Positions 45,159 through 54,682 of a stretch of 64,000 nt of DNA are shown here, piece after piece (within the stretch, counting starts at the first letter, position 1; each line of letters starts with the position of its first letter). The notes beneath the pieces were generated by a model. It saw only the letters and a list, made by a program, of their open reading frames with translations. It was not told the DNA's origin and did no database searches. The position numbers and the translations under genes were made by a program. Origin of the DNA: Synechococcales cyanobacterium CNB (GTDB taxonomy: Bacteria; Planctomycetota; Phycisphaerae; Phycisphaerales; UBA1924). The stretch spans positions 1 to 64,000 of the forward strand of contig SZOZ01000011.1 of the NCBI GenBank assembly GCA_030263455.1, read 5' to 3'.

Positions 45159-47084
45159 CTACGGCCGCGCTTCGGCGTGCGGGTCGTCGGCATCGGTCGG
45201 CCCCGAGGACGCGGCGGCGGTCTCGGAACGCCCCGGCCACGGCTGCCCGAGCCACGACTCGTACACCGCGACCTGCGGGTCCGTCGGCTCCTTGACGCGC
45301 GTGAGCGTGTACCCGCCCGGCCTCGGCTCGGCGGCCTTGAAGCGCGTCTCGCGCAGCTCGTCGCGGCGGATGAACGCGATGAGCACGTCCTGCCCCGGCT
45401 CGATGCGCCGCAGCCGCCGGTCGAGGTCCGCGGCCCGCAGGCGCATCCCGTCCAGCGCGACGATCTGGTCGCCCGCGATCAGGCCCGCGGCGTAGCCCGG
45501 GCCGTCCGCGCGGGCCGCGGCGACGACGGCGAAGTCCCCCTCCTGGCGCAGGTCCAGGCCGAGGTACGACTTCGGGTCGTCGTCGCGGGGCTTGCGCGGT
45601 TCGAGCGTCAGGCCGGCGACGGCGCAGGCGGCTTCGAGGTCCAGCGGCTCGACGCCGGTGACGTACCGCTCGAAGAACTCGTCGAAACTCGTGCCCGTGT
45701 GCCGCTCGAGCGCGGCGAGCAGGTCCGCGGTCGTGAAGCCGCCGGACTCGACCGTGTGGCGGCGGTACAGGTCAGCCATCACGACGTCGAGCGAGGCGGC
45801 GTTGTCCGTCAGCCGCCGGACCTCCATGTCCAGCATCAGGCTCACGAGCGCACCCTTCGAGTAGAACGAGACCGTCGCGTTCACGGAGTCCGGCGTCGAG
45901 CGGTTGAACTTGATCCAGGCGTCGAACGAGGACTCCGCGAGGCTCTGCACGCCGATCCCGGGGCGGGCGCGCTCGCTCGCCACGCGGCCGGCCGTGTCGC
46001 GCAGGTAGTCGTCCGGCCTGACCAGCCCGGCGCGCACGAGCGTGACGTCGGTGTAATACGTCGTTGTGCCCTCGGCGACCCAGAGCAGGTCGGTGTAGTT
46101 CTCGCGCAGGTAGTCGTAGGGCACCAGCCCCGCGGGCCGCAGCCGCTTCACGTTCCAGGTGTGGAAGAACTCGTGCGAGGCCAGGCCGAGCAGGCGGCGG
46201 TAGGCGTCCCCCCCCTCGACCGCGGCAGGCGTCGTCTGCATGATGGTCGAGTTGAGGTGCTCGGTGCCGCCGCTGCCGCCGGGGTAGGCGTGGATCAGGA
46301 AGACGTAGCGGCCGTAGGGCAGATCGCCGAAGATGTCGCGCTGCGCGGCGACGATCTTCGCGAAGTCCTCGCGGAGCCTGTCCGCCGCCGGCTCGCACCG
46401 GCCCCAGATGACGATCTCGTGCGGCACGCCGTCCACCTCGAACTCGACCAGGTGGTGCAGGCCGACCTCGACGGGCGAGTCCACGAGCACGTCGTAGTCG
46501 CGCGCGATCCACGAGCGGTCGAGGCGCGGGTCGGGGTCGAGGCCGGTGGCGACGCGCCAGCCGTCCGGCGCGTCGATCGTGACGCGGACCGGCTCGGCGC
46601 GGCGCTCTTCGGCGTACATGAAGACCGAGGAGCCGCTCAGGAAGGCGTGCGTGTCGTCGGCGTGGCGGGTCCGGTCGGCGAGCGAGTTGGCGTACAGGTC
46701 GTAGTGGACACGGACGGTCTTCGCTCCCGCGGTTCTCACCCGCCAGGACGACTTCGCGGTCTTCTCGATCGCCAGAGCGCGTCGGTCGCCGTCCTCGGCA
46801 CGCACGCGGCGCACCGTCCCCGCGTGGTCGTTGATGGCGTACCGCCCCGGACGCCAGACGGGCAGGTGCAGGTCGATCGTCTCCGCGTCGACGGCGTCGA
46901 GGATGAGCGTGACCTCGACCGTCTGCGCGTGGGCCCGGGCGAGCGAGACGACGTACTCCGTGCGCACGCGATCGGCCCACGCCCGCGCATCGTCGCCCGC
47001 GACCGGTTGGGCCGTCGCGCACCCGGCAATCCACACGGCCGTGTGCAGCAGCGCGGCCACCATCAACGCAGGCCCATGTCGCAT
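45159..47084 (-). CDS. M61-family glycyl aminopeptidase with PDZ domain, probable lipoprotein
   Basis: A 641-aa secreted peptidase. The N-terminus ends in a lipobox-like WIAGC (Cys22). A beta-rich domain precedes the catalytic core: GGTEHLNS, the zinc site HEFFH (304-308) followed by TWNVKRLRP, ENYTDLLW and AEG with Glu338. A PDZ-type domain lies near residues 520-600 (GYAAGLIAGDQIVALDGMRL). M61 enzymes cleave N-terminal glycine and similar residues. The gene starts 15 bp after the HD-domain gene on the same strand. Confidence 0.9.
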   Translation of the reverse strand: MRHGPALMVAALLHTAVWIAGCATAQPVAGDDARAWADRVRTEYVVSLARAHAQTVEVTLILDAVDAETIDLHLPVWRPGRYAINDHAGTVRRVRAEDGDRRALAIEKTAKSSWRVRTAGAKTVRVHYDLYANSLADRTRHADDTHAFLSGSSVFMYAEERRAEPVRVTIDAPDGWRVATGLDPDPRLDRSWIARDYDVLVDSPVEVGLHHLVEFEVDGVPHEIVIWGRCEPAADRLREDFAKIVAAQRDIFGDLPYGRYVFLIHAYPGGSGGTEHLNSTIMQTTPAAVEGGDAYRRLLGLASHEFFHTWNVKRLRPAGLVPYDYLRENYTDLLWVAEGTTTYYTDVTLVRAGLVRPDDYLRDTAGRVASERARPGIGVQSLAESSFDAWIKFNRSTPDSVNATVSFYSKGALVSLMLDMEVRRLTDNAASLDVVMADLYRRHTVESGGFTTADLLAALERHTGTSFDEFFERYVTGVEPLDLEAACAVAGLTLEPRKPRDDDPKSYLGLDLRQEGDFAVVAAARADGPGYAAGLIAGDQIVALDGMRLRAADLDRRLRRIEPGQDVLIAFIRRDELRETRFKAAEPRPGGYTLTRVKEPTDPQVAVYESWLGQPWPGRSETAAASSGPTDADDPHAEARP

Positions 47085-47099
47085 CGCGTTCCTCCGGGT

Positions 47100-47678
47100 T
47101 CAGGCGGGCGAGGCGGAGAACTCCGGCACGCGCGTCCGGATCGCCTCGACGCAGGTCTGAAAGTGGGCGGACTCGTCGAAGCCTTCCGGCAGGAGCGGCA
47201 GGAGTTCCTCGAAGCCGATGCGGACGTCGTCGCGGTTGACCGCCGCGGCGAAGGCCTTGTCCTTGAGTTTCTTGCGCACGCTCTTCGGTTCGAGCCCCGC
47301 GAAGCCGTCGGGCCGCACCCTGGCGCAGGCCACGAGGAACCCCGCCAGTTCGTCCACGGCGAAGAGGGCGCGGGCCATCGGTGAACGCCTGGGGACGCCC
47401 GAGTACTCCGCGTGGCCGAGGATGGCCTCGCGGATGTCCGCGTCCACGCCCAGCGATTCGAGATGCCGCACGCCGACGAATGGATGCTCCTCCTTCGTCG
47501 GGTGGCGCTCGTAGTCGAAGTCGTGCAGCAGTCCGGCGACGATCCAGCGGTCCTCATCGCTCGCGTCGAGGAGGCGCGCGTAGGCCCCCATGCACGCCGC
47601 GACGCACTCCATGTGCGTTCGGAGCGAGGGGGACTGCGTCCACTCGTGCATCAGGGCGCGGGCCTCGGCGGGCATCAT
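47100..47678 (-). CDS. HD-domain hydrolase
   Basis: A 192-aa cytosolic protein of the HD superfamily of metal-dependent phosphohydrolases. The conserved pieces are HMECVAA, VAGLLHDFDYERHP (the HD pair), HPFVGVRHLESLG and AILGHAEYSGVPR. The size fits small YedJ-like or predicted hydrolases; the substrate is unknown, possibly a nucleotide. The start is one of two adjacent ATGs at 47678/47675. It is probably cotranscribed with the M61 peptidase gene. Confidence 0.85.
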   Translation of the reverse strand: MMPAEARALMHEWTQSPSLRTHMECVAACMGAYARLLDASDEDRWIVAGLLHDFDYERHPTKEEHPFVGVRHLESLGVDADIREAILGHAEYSGVPRRSPMARALFAVDELAGFLVACARVRPDGFAGLEPKSVRKKLKDKAFAAAVNRDDVRIGFEELLPLLPEGFDESAHFQTCVEAIRTRVPEFSASPA

Positions 47679-47754
47679 GGCGGGAGTGTAACATCCCGAG
47701 GGCGCGGTGACGCGCCGTCCGCCCGTGGCGCCGGGCAAGGGGGAGGAACCGAGA

Positions 47755-48567
47755 ATGGCGAACGGTTGGTGGCCGCTGCGGCCGAAGGCGCTCGTCGGGA
47801 TGGTGCACGCCGGGGCATTGCCCGGCGCACCGTTCAATGAAACGACGGTGGAGATGCTGGCCGTGCAGGCGGCGGGGGAAGCCCGCCTGCTCGCCGAGAC
47901 CGGCTTCGACGCGATCATCGTCGAGAACATGCACGACCGGCCGTACCTGCACGGTCGGCACGGGCCGGAGGTCGCGGCCGCGATGACCCGGATCGCGCTC
48001 GAGGTCGCGGACGCGACCGACCTGCCGCTCGGCGTGCAGGTGCTCTCGGGCGGCGAGCGCGAGGCGCTGGCGGTCGCGCTCGCCGCGGGGGCGAGGTTCA
48101 TCCGCTGCGAGAACTTCGTCTACGCGCACGTGGCGGACGAGGGCCTGCTGCCGGACGCCGCGGCCGGGCCGTTGCTCCGCTACCGGCGTTCGATCGGCGC
48201 GGAGGCGATCGCCATCATGTGCGACGTGAAGAAGAAGCACGCGTCCCACGCCATCACGGCGGACGTGTCGCTGGCGGAAGCGTGCCACGCCGCGGAGTTC
48301 TTCGGGGCGGACGGGCTGGTGGTCACCGGCCGGTTCACGGGCGAGGCCGTCGCGCCGGACGATCTCGCCGAGGCACGGGGCGCGACCCGGCTTCCGGTTT
48401 GGGTCGGCTCCGGAGCGACGCCCGAGTCGCTCGCCGCGCTCTATCAGCACGCGGACGCGGTCATCGTCGGCTCGTGGATCAAGCAGGCAGGCGTCTGGTC
48501 GAATCCGCCTGATGCCGACCGTTGCCGGGCGATGGTCGAGGCTGCGCGGCGTGCCCGCGCGGAGTAG
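47755..48567 (+). CDS. BtpA-family TIM-barrel protein
   Basis: A 270-aa protein of the BtpA/SgcQ family. Features are ALVGMVHAGALPGAPF, the AIIVENMHDRPY block, LPLGVQVLSGG, the IRCENFVYAHVADEGL region, MCDVKKKHASH and VWVGSGATPE near the phosphate-binding end. Family members are linked to photosystem assembly in cyanobacteria but in other bacteria occur near sugar catabolism genes, which fits the glycosidase and sugar ABC genes that follow. The ATG follows GGAGG. The true reaction is unknown. Confidence 0.82.
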   Translation: MANGWWPLRPKALVGMVHAGALPGAPFNETTVEMLAVQAAGEARLLAETGFDAIIVENMHDRPYLHGRHGPEVAAAMTRIALEVADATDLPLGVQVLSGGEREALAVALAAGARFIRCENFVYAHVADEGLLPDAAAGPLLRYRRSIGAEAIAIMCDVKKKHASHAITADVSLAEACHAAEFFGADGLVVTGRFTGEAVAPDDLAEARGATRLPVWVGSGATPESLAALYQHADAVIVGSWIKQAGVWSNPPDADRCRAMVEAARRARAE

Positions 48568-48597
48568 GACGCCAGCCCGGACGCTACAGTTCGCCCC

Positions 48598-51411
48598 ATG
48601 CCCGCCGACTCGCTCGAGTTGCTCCGTCGCTGGTCCGTTCGTCACGATCCGAACGACGCCGGGCTGTGCGAGCGATGGTGGGAACACCCGCCGCGGGACG
48701 GATGGGTCTCCACCCGCACGGACGAGCCCTGGCAGATCGGCCTCGGCGAAGCGACGACCGGGATCGCCTGGTACAGGCGGCGTGCGAGGCTGCCGGCGCG
48801 ATGGCTCGCGCCCGGCCGGCGCGCGTGGCTCCGTTTCGAGGCGGTCGCCACCGACTGCACGGCCTGGGTCAACGGCGTCGAGGTCGGCTCGCACTCGGGC
48901 GACTATCTGCCGTTCCAGTTCGACGTCACGGAGGCCATCGCGGGGAGCGAGCGGGTCGAGATCGTCTGTCGCGTCGACCAGGTGGTCGGCCGTCGCCCCG
49001 AGAAAGTCGGCGAGGAGCCGTGGATCGGCCACGTCACCAAGGGCTTCCACGACGTCATCAGCCTCCAGCACGCGGGCATCTGGGGCGGCGTATCTGTCCG
49101 ACAGACCGGGTCGCCCGCGATCAGGCCCGACGGTTTGGCGGTGTTTGCCGACCCGTCGTCCGGCACCGTTCGGCTGCGAGTCGAACTCGAGCCCGGGCAC
49201 GAGGGCGGGCGCGCGGTCTTCCGCGCTCGTGCGCCAGGCACGGGCGAGGCCGTTGAAACAGAAGCACGCTTCGAGCCGGGCGCGACGACGATCGATGCGA
49301 ACATGCGGGTGGCGAGCGTGGCCAGGTGGTCGCCGACCGATCCGCACCTCGGCGAGGCCGTCGTGATCGTCCGGGGCAGGGCGCCGGGGCCGCCGGACAT
49401 CGACCGCGTGCGGTTCGCGTTCCGCACGATCGAGACGGGCGGCCCGGGGAACACGCGCGTTCTGCTCAACGGTCGCCCGCTGCTTGTTCGCGGCGTGCTC
49501 GACTGGGGGCACGAGCCGACGCACATCGCCCCCGCGCCGCGCCCGGACGAGGTTCGCGAGCGCTTCGCCCGCCTGCGAGAGATGGGCTTCAATGCCGTGT
49601 GCATGTGCATGTGGTATGCGCCGCGGTGGTTCTACGACATCGCCGACGAGACGGGGATGCTGCTCTGGCAGATTCACCCGGTCTGGAAGTCCGACATGGA
49701 CGGGCGGCTGCTGCCGGAGTACCGCCGGCTGCTCGCGGCGTTCATGCGGCGCGACCGCCGGCATCCGTCGGTCGTGATCGTGAGCGCGACCTGCGAGCAC
49801 GAACGGTTCCACCCGGACCTTGCCGCGTGGTGGTGGGAGACGGCACGCGCCGAGCTGCCCGGCCGACTGCTCCAGGTGCAGACCGGGTTCCTCAACTGGA
49901 GCGACGGTGCGCGGACCGACCTGCACGACGAGCACACCTACGACAACCCCGGCCGCTGGCCCGCGTACTTCGACGACCTGGGTGCCGCGCTCGGCGCGAT
50001 GAAGCCGAGGCCGTTCGTGATGGGAGAGACCATCATCGGCACCTCGTGGCCGGACACCGCGGGGCTGCTGGCGGCGGTGGGGGGGGCACGCCCCTGGTGG
50101 CTGCCGAAGCAACTCGACCGCTTCGTCGAGTTCGAGCGACGCGCGAGCGAGCGGTTCGGCATCGACGCGGCGGCCGTGCTGCGTCGGCGGGGCGATCGAT
50201 TCAATCTCCTGTTGCGGAAGTGGCAGTCGGAGGTGTTCCGCGAGGATCCCTCGCACGCGGGCTGGGTGATGAACCACCTGCGCGACGTGCCGGTCTGCCA
50301 GTGCGGCTTCGAGGACGACCTCGGGCGGTGGCGGTTCGCGCCGGAGCGGACGCGGCCGTGGCTCGCGGACGCCGCGCTGCTGCTGCGCACGCCGGACCGG
50401 ATGACGGGCGTGCTCGCGCGCCGCTCGCTCAGGCTCGAAGCGGGCATCAGCAACTCCTCGGATCGGGCGGTGAACGCGAGCGTGCGGATCGTCTCGGAGG
50501 TCGAGCACGATGCGCCGCGTGCGGGCGAAACCGGGTTCCTGCGAGTCGGAGAGGGCGAGGTCGGGTTCGCGTCGGTCAACCTGCCGGTGCCGAGCGTTGA
50601 CACGCCGACGCGGCTCACGATCCGCGCCGAGGCCGAGGGAGTCGAGTCGAACGGGTGGGATCTGTGGGTGATGCCCGATCGCTTGCGACTGCCGACGGGC
50701 GTTGCGTGCATGGACGGACTGCCTTTCACTGATGCCGAGCGCGAGCCCGCATTCGAGGAACGGGCGTACAGCAGCGGGTGGGCGCTGCCGTGCCGATCGT
50801 GGCGGCCCGCGCTGCCGGACACCGCGGCCCTCCTGCCCGACGCAGAGCCCGTCGCACCGGCGCGGGTTGGCGCGGGCAGGTGGCGCGTGCTTGCCGCGCA
50901 CAGGCTGACGCCCGAAGTGGTTCGGGCGGTCGAGTCGGGTCGCCGTGTGCTGCTTCTCGCGTCGAAGGCCGCGGGTTCACCGCCGAACGAGCCGGTCAAT
51001 CTCTACGGCCAGGTTCCGCTCGTCCTGGACAGCCGCCCGGGCGGGCCGCTCGCGCCGGGTGAGGGTGATTGGATGGCGGATTGCCTGCTCCACGACCTGA
51101 ACCGCCGCGTCTGCCGCGCCGTGCCGACCGCTCGCCTTGGCCTCGACGATCGTGTCGAGCCGATCGTCCGCCTCGTGTTCACGCACGATCGCGGCGGGCC
51201 CGAGCCGTTCGATCAGCTCTTCGCTGCACGGGTCGGCGCCGGCGTGCTGGCGGTCTCCACGCTCGACCACGCCAGCCCCGCGGGCCTGTACCTGCTTCAT
51301 CGCATGATCGCGTGGCTCGCGTCGGACGATGCGCCGGCATGGGTGCGCGGTTCCATCGAGACCGGCACCGTCTCGACATGGGCAACCACGCCGAATGAGC
51401 CGCGACCGTGA
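48598..51411 (+). CDS. Glycoside hydrolase family 2 protein
   Basis: A 937-aa protein without a signal peptide, so probably cytoplasmic. It has the GH2 order: N-terminal sugar-binding jelly roll (about 50-170, WYRRRARLP, AWVNGVEVG), immunoglobulin-like domain (175-285) and TIM barrel (290-560). Candidate catalytic residues are the acid/base Glu400 in HPSVVIVSATCEHE and the nucleophile Glu477 in FVMGETI. The residue before the acid/base Glu is Cys399 instead of the near-invariant Asn. The C-terminal 350 residues are beta-rich and unassigned. Substrate class (galactoside, glucuronide, mannoside) cannot be told. Confidence 0.8.
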   Translation: MPADSLELLRRWSVRHDPNDAGLCERWWEHPPRDGWVSTRTDEPWQIGLGEATTGIAWYRRRARLPARWLAPGRRAWLRFEAVATDCTAWVNGVEVGSHSGDYLPFQFDVTEAIAGSERVEIVCRVDQVVGRRPEKVGEEPWIGHVTKGFHDVISLQHAGIWGGVSVRQTGSPAIRPDGLAVFADPSSGTVRLRVELEPGHEGGRAVFRARAPGTGEAVETEARFEPGATTIDANMRVASVARWSPTDPHLGEAVVIVRGRAPGPPDIDRVRFAFRTIETGGPGNTRVLLNGRPLLVRGVLDWGHEPTHIAPAPRPDEVRERFARLREMGFNAVCMCMWYAPRWFYDIADETGMLLWQIHPVWKSDMDGRLLPEYRRLLAAFMRRDRRHPSVVIVSATCEHERFHPDLAAWWWETARAELPGRLLQVQTGFLNWSDGARTDLHDEHTYDNPGRWPAYFDDLGAALGAMKPRPFVMGETIIGTSWPDTAGLLAAVGGARPWWLPKQLDRFVEFERRASERFGIDAAAVLRRRGDRFNLLLRKWQSEVFREDPSHAGWVMNHLRDVPVCQCGFEDDLGRWRFAPERTRPWLADAALLLRTPDRMTGVLARRSLRLEAGISNSSDRAVNASVRIVSEVEHDAPRAGETGFLRVGEGEVGFASVNLPVPSVDTPTRLTIRAEAEGVESNGWDLWVMPDRLRLPTGVACMDGLPFTDAEREPAFEERAYSSGWALPCRSWRPALPDTAALLPDAEPVAPARVGAGRWRVLAAHRLTPEVVRAVESGRRVLLLASKAAGSPPNEPVNLYGQVPLVLDSRPGGPLAPGEGDWMADCLLHDLNRRVCRAVPTARLGLDDRVEPIVRLVFTHDRGGPEPFDQLFAARVGAGVLAVSTLDHASPAGLYLLHRMIAWLASDDAPAWVRGSIETGTVSTWATTPNEPRP

Positions 51412-51447
51412 AGGGAGCGGTTTCGGACGTCCTTCGCGCGAGATCGC

Positions 51448-52899
51448 TCAATCCGGCTTCCTTCCGCGCTCGACCTTCGGCAGCCCCTTGGCGGCCCTGT
51501 CGCGGTCGATCACGTCATGCACCGCCCTGGCGGCACGGGCCAGCGCGTCCTCCGCCGTGGGGTTGGTCGGGTGGCGGAGGACGTCGTGCAGGAGCGCGGA
51601 TATCTCGTTCTCGAGCGCGCGCTGGTAGAGCGATACCGGGACGAAGGCCGGCGCTTCGCCGGAATCCCCTCGCGGCGTCATGCCGTAGCGCAGCCACTCT
51701 GCGTAGCGAGCGAACTCGTCCTCCCGCATCGGCGGCACGAGGTACCGCCCCGGCTCGCGCTCGGACTCGATGCCCGACGTTCGCGTGAACGCCTCGGAGT
51801 TGACCACGGCGAGGTTGGCCGGCGGCGCGACGCGGAGCGTGTCCCAATACCGGAGCGCCTGCGGCTCGTCCACGAGCCACCGGATCATCCGCCATGCGTC
51901 CCGCTTGTGCTTCGCGTGGACGGAGATGCCCCACAGGCACGCGCCGGCGCAGACCGCCTCGACGCGGCCGCGCGGCACGGGCGCGACCGCGAAATCGAGC
52001 GAAGGGTTGCGCAGCTGAAAACTCGGCGCCATCCACGAGCCGTCCAGGAACATCGCCGTTCGCCCTTCCGCGAACCGCGAGTGCGGACCGGTCGCCTGCT
52101 GCTCGCCGAACGCGGGGACGAACGAGCCGTCCTCGAAGACCATGCTCCTGACCAGCGCGATCGCCTCGACGCCGGCCGGCGAGTCGATCAGCGTTGACAG
52201 CCCGTCCTCGCTCCAGAGGGCGCCGCCCGCCTGCGCGAAGAAGTTCATGAAGGGCCACTGCCAGATGAACATGTCGAAGCCGTAGACCTCGACGCGACCG
52301 CCTTCACGCCGGGTGAGTTTTCGGGCCGTTTCACGCAGGTCGTCCCACGTCCATCCCTCGCGTGGATACTCCACCGGGTCGTTGGGATGTGCCGCGTTCC
52401 AGGCGTCGAAGATGGCGCGGTTGTAGTACAGGCCGATCTGCGCCATGTCCTGGGGCAGTGCGTACAACCTGCCGTCAACCCGGAGCGCGTCGAGCATCTC
52501 TGGTGGGATCGCCGCCAGAGCCGCCTCGTTCATGCCGTCCACGGGATCGTCGATGTACGCATCCAGCGGCTCCAGCATCCCGCGATCGACCATCTGGTGA
52601 TAGTCGGTTACCTGAATCCGCATGACCTCCGCGCCGATGCCGCGGGCGTGCCAGGCGGTGTACTTCGCGGTCACGTCCGGGAAGCGGCGGTACTCGACGC
52701 GCAGACCCGGCTCATCGGCCTCGAAGCCGCGGGCGTAGCCGTCCTCGAACAGGCGGTCCTCAAACGGCATTCCCCAGACGGTGAACAGGATCTCGCGCGA
52801 CCTGGTGTCGGCGCGGTCAGGGGCGAGGATCGCCGTCGGCGCGAGAACCGCTGCTGTGCCCGCCGCGATGCCGAAGAGGACAACAGCCGATGACCGCAC
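51448..52899 (-). CDS. ABC transporter extracellular sugar-binding protein
   Basis: A 483-aa MalE/UgpB-like substrate-binding protein. A signal anchor (residues 4-25) has no lipobox Cys. The body shows family patterns: PRDM-like ALPQDMAQIGLYYNRAIF, GWTWDDLRETARKLT, GGALWSEDG and GRTAMFLDGSWMAP. Start is GTG at 52899 with GGAGG 7 nt upstream, 17 bp after the permease gene. It captures the imported oligosaccharide for the two permeases encoded upstream. Confidence 0.88.
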   Translation of the reverse strand: MRSSAVVLFGIAAGTAAVLAPTAILAPDRADTRSREILFTVWGMPFEDRLFEDGYARGFEADEPGLRVEYRRFPDVTAKYTAWHARGIGAEVMRIQVTDYHQMVDRGMLEPLDAYIDDPVDGMNEAALAAIPPEMLDALRVDGRLYALPQDMAQIGLYYNRAIFDAWNAAHPNDPVEYPREGWTWDDLRETARKLTRREGGRVEVYGFDMFIWQWPFMNFFAQAGGALWSEDGLSTLIDSPAGVEAIALVRSMVFEDGSFVPAFGEQQATGPHSRFAEGRTAMFLDGSWMAPSFQLRNPSLDFAVAPVPRGRVEAVCAGACLWGISVHAKHKRDAWRMIRWLVDEPQALRYWDTLRVAPPANLAVVNSEAFTRTSGIESEREPGRYLVPPMREDEFARYAEWLRYGMTPRGDSGEAPAFVPVSLYQRALENEISALLHDVLRHPTNPTAEDALARAARAVHDVIDRDRAAKGLPKVERGRKPD

Positions 52900-52916
52900 G
52901 CCTGCCTCCGTCTGGA

Positions 52917-53771
52917 CTATTCCTTGAGTCCGGTGAGGGCCACGCCCTGGACGAAGGCCCGCTGCAGAACAAGGTAGACGACCACCATGGGAAAGACCAT
53001 GATCGTCGCGGCGGCCATCTGCACGGGCCACGAATCCACGTACAGCCCAGCCGAGAGGTCCGCGAGCGCGAGCGGAAGTGTTTTCGACCGCTCGGAGTCG
53101 ACGACGATCAGCGGCCAGAAGAAGTTGTTCCAACTGAAGACGAACGTGAAGATGCCCAGCTCGCTCATGGCGGGCCAGACCGTCGGGCGTACGACGTGCC
53201 AGAACAGGTCGAACTCGGACATGCCGTCGAGCCGACCTGCTTCGAGCAGCGAATCCGGTACGGTGAGCGTCGCCTGGCGCATATAAAAGATCCCGAACCC
53301 CGACGCGAGAAACGGCACGACCAGCGCCTGCACGCTGTCCACGTACCCCAGCCAGGTGCAGAGCAGGTACGCGAAGATGAAGTAGACCTGCACGGGCACC
53401 ATCATGGTCGCCATCGCGACGCCGAGCAGCGCGCGACGGCCACGGAATCGGAGTTTCGCGAAGGCGTAGCCTGCAAGGGCGTTGTGCGCGACTCCCAGCA
53501 CGGTCGTCAGCACGGCGGCAAGCGTCGAGTTCAGGTAGTACCGCTCGAGGCGGGCCGACTCGAACGCCCTCGCGTAGTTCGCCCACTGCGGCGCATCGGG
53601 TAGCAGGGTGGCGAACGTCGGCGACGCCCCGGCCTCGGCCTCGGTCTTGAGCGACGTGACGACCATCCAGAGCAGCGGCAGAGCCATCGTGGCCACCCCC
53701 GCGTAAACGAGCGTGTGCACGAGCAGCACGATCGGCATCGGCGGGCGGTGGTGGCGCGCGGCCCGGCGCAC
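52917..53771 (-). CDS. Sugar ABC transporter permease, MalG type
   Basis: A 284-aa inner-membrane permease with six helices. The ATPase-contact EAA loop is EAGRLDGMSEFDLFWHVVRP (about 185-204), and the C-terminus QRAFVQGVALTGLKE is the classic MalG-type ending. It starts with GTG one base after the stop of the MalF-type gene, so the two are coupled. It pairs with that permease to form the translocation channel. Confidence 0.92.
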   Translation of the reverse strand: MRRAARHHRPPMPIVLLVHTLVYAGVATMALPLLWMVVTSLKTEAEAGASPTFATLLPDAPQWANYARAFESARLERYYLNSTLAAVLTTVLGVAHNALAGYAFAKLRFRGRRALLGVAMATMMVPVQVYFIFAYLLCTWLGYVDSVQALVVPFLASGFGIFYMRQATLTVPDSLLEAGRLDGMSEFDLFWHVVRPTVWPAMSELGIFTFVFSWNNFFWPLIVVDSERSKTLPLALADLSAGLYVDSWPVQMAAATIMVFPMVVVYLVLQRAFVQGVALTGLKE

Positions 53772-53772
53772 G

Positions 53773-54675
53773 CTACACCCCCCTCCCGCGCACGCCGTAC
53801 CACGCCAGTTGCGCCAGTGTCGCCAGGATGGTGATCGTAAAGATGACGACGCCGACAGCGGATGCGTAGCCGAGCTGACCGTAGCTGAACTGGCGGTAGA
53901 CGTACAGGTTCAGCACGTTGGTGCGGTCGCTCTCGACCTGGCCGGTCATCACGAAGACAATGTCAAAGACCTGCAGCGCGCCGATGACGCCCGTGATGAG
54001 GAGAAAAGCCGTCGTCGGCGCGACCTGCGGCCAGGTCACGTGCCGCACGACGGACCACCCGCTTGCGCCGTCCACTTCCGCGGCCTCGTACAACGAGCGG
54101 CTGATCGACCCGAGCGAGGCGAGGTACAGCACCATGCAGAAGCCCACGCCGCGCCAGACCGAGACCAGCACGATCGACGCCATCGGCCACCATCCGTCGT
54201 TGAGCCAGTCCGGCGGGCGCTCCACGCCGAAGCCCCGCAGCGTCCAGTTCACCAGTCCCGCCTCGGGGTCGAGCAGCCAGCGCCAGATGAAGCCGATGGC
54301 GACGATCGAGAGAATCGTGGGCAGGAAGTATGCCGTGCGCGCCGCCGTCCTGCCGACGAACCAGCGTGCGTGCACGGCGACGGCGAGCAGGAACCCGATG
54401 ACGACCGTCGGCGGCACGCTGAGGGCGACGAACAGCAGCGTGTTCCGCAACGCGGGCCGGAACTTCGCGTCCGTCCACAGGTCCGCGAAGTTGTGCAGAC
54501 CGACGAACCGCGGCGTGCCCCCGCCGTCCCAAGCGAACAGGCTCAGCCCCAGCCCGGCGACGGTCGGCGCAAGCGTGAACAGGAACAGCGCAGCGAGAGG
54601 GAAGGCGATGAAGCCGTAGGCCGCGCTGGAGGAGCGGTGGCGCATTCTCCTTTCCACCATATACCACCTCGACAT
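53773..54675 (-). CDS. Sugar ABC transporter permease, MalF type
   Basis: A 300-aa permease with six helices. Family blocks are FIAFPLAALFLFTLAPTVAG, RFVGLHNFADLWTD, ALRNTLLFVALSVP, and the EAA loop EAAEVDGASGWSVVRHVTWP (about 208-227). It lies 7 bp after the GH172 gene and 1 bp before the MalG-type gene. No ABC ATPase is encoded anywhere in this cluster. Confidence 0.92.
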   Translation of the reverse strand: MSRWYMVERRMRHRSSSAAYGFIAFPLAALFLFTLAPTVAGLGLSLFAWDGGGTPRFVGLHNFADLWTDAKFRPALRNTLLFVALSVPPTVVIGFLLAVAVHARWFVGRTAARTAYFLPTILSIVAIGFIWRWLLDPEAGLVNWTLRGFGVERPPDWLNDGWWPMASIVLVSVWRGVGFCMVLYLASLGSISRSLYEAAEVDGASGWSVVRHVTWPQVAPTTAFLLITGVIGALQVFDIVFVMTGQVESDRTNVLNLYVYRQFSYGQLGYASAVGVVIFTITILATLAQLAWYGVRGRGV

Positions 54676-54682
54676 GGGGCTC

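Noticed and set aside
44794-45255. Repeat-containing protein encoded across the 42-bp units
   Set aside because: All frames through the units give Arg/Ala/Gly/Pro-rich sequence with no start context, and the frame overlaps the ends of two solid genes.
47554-50901. A 1115-codon open frame on the minus strand across the HD-domain, BtpA and GH2 genes
   Set aside because: It is an Arg/Pro/His-rich shadow frame created by high GC, has no domain, and lies antisense to three genes with clear family motifs.
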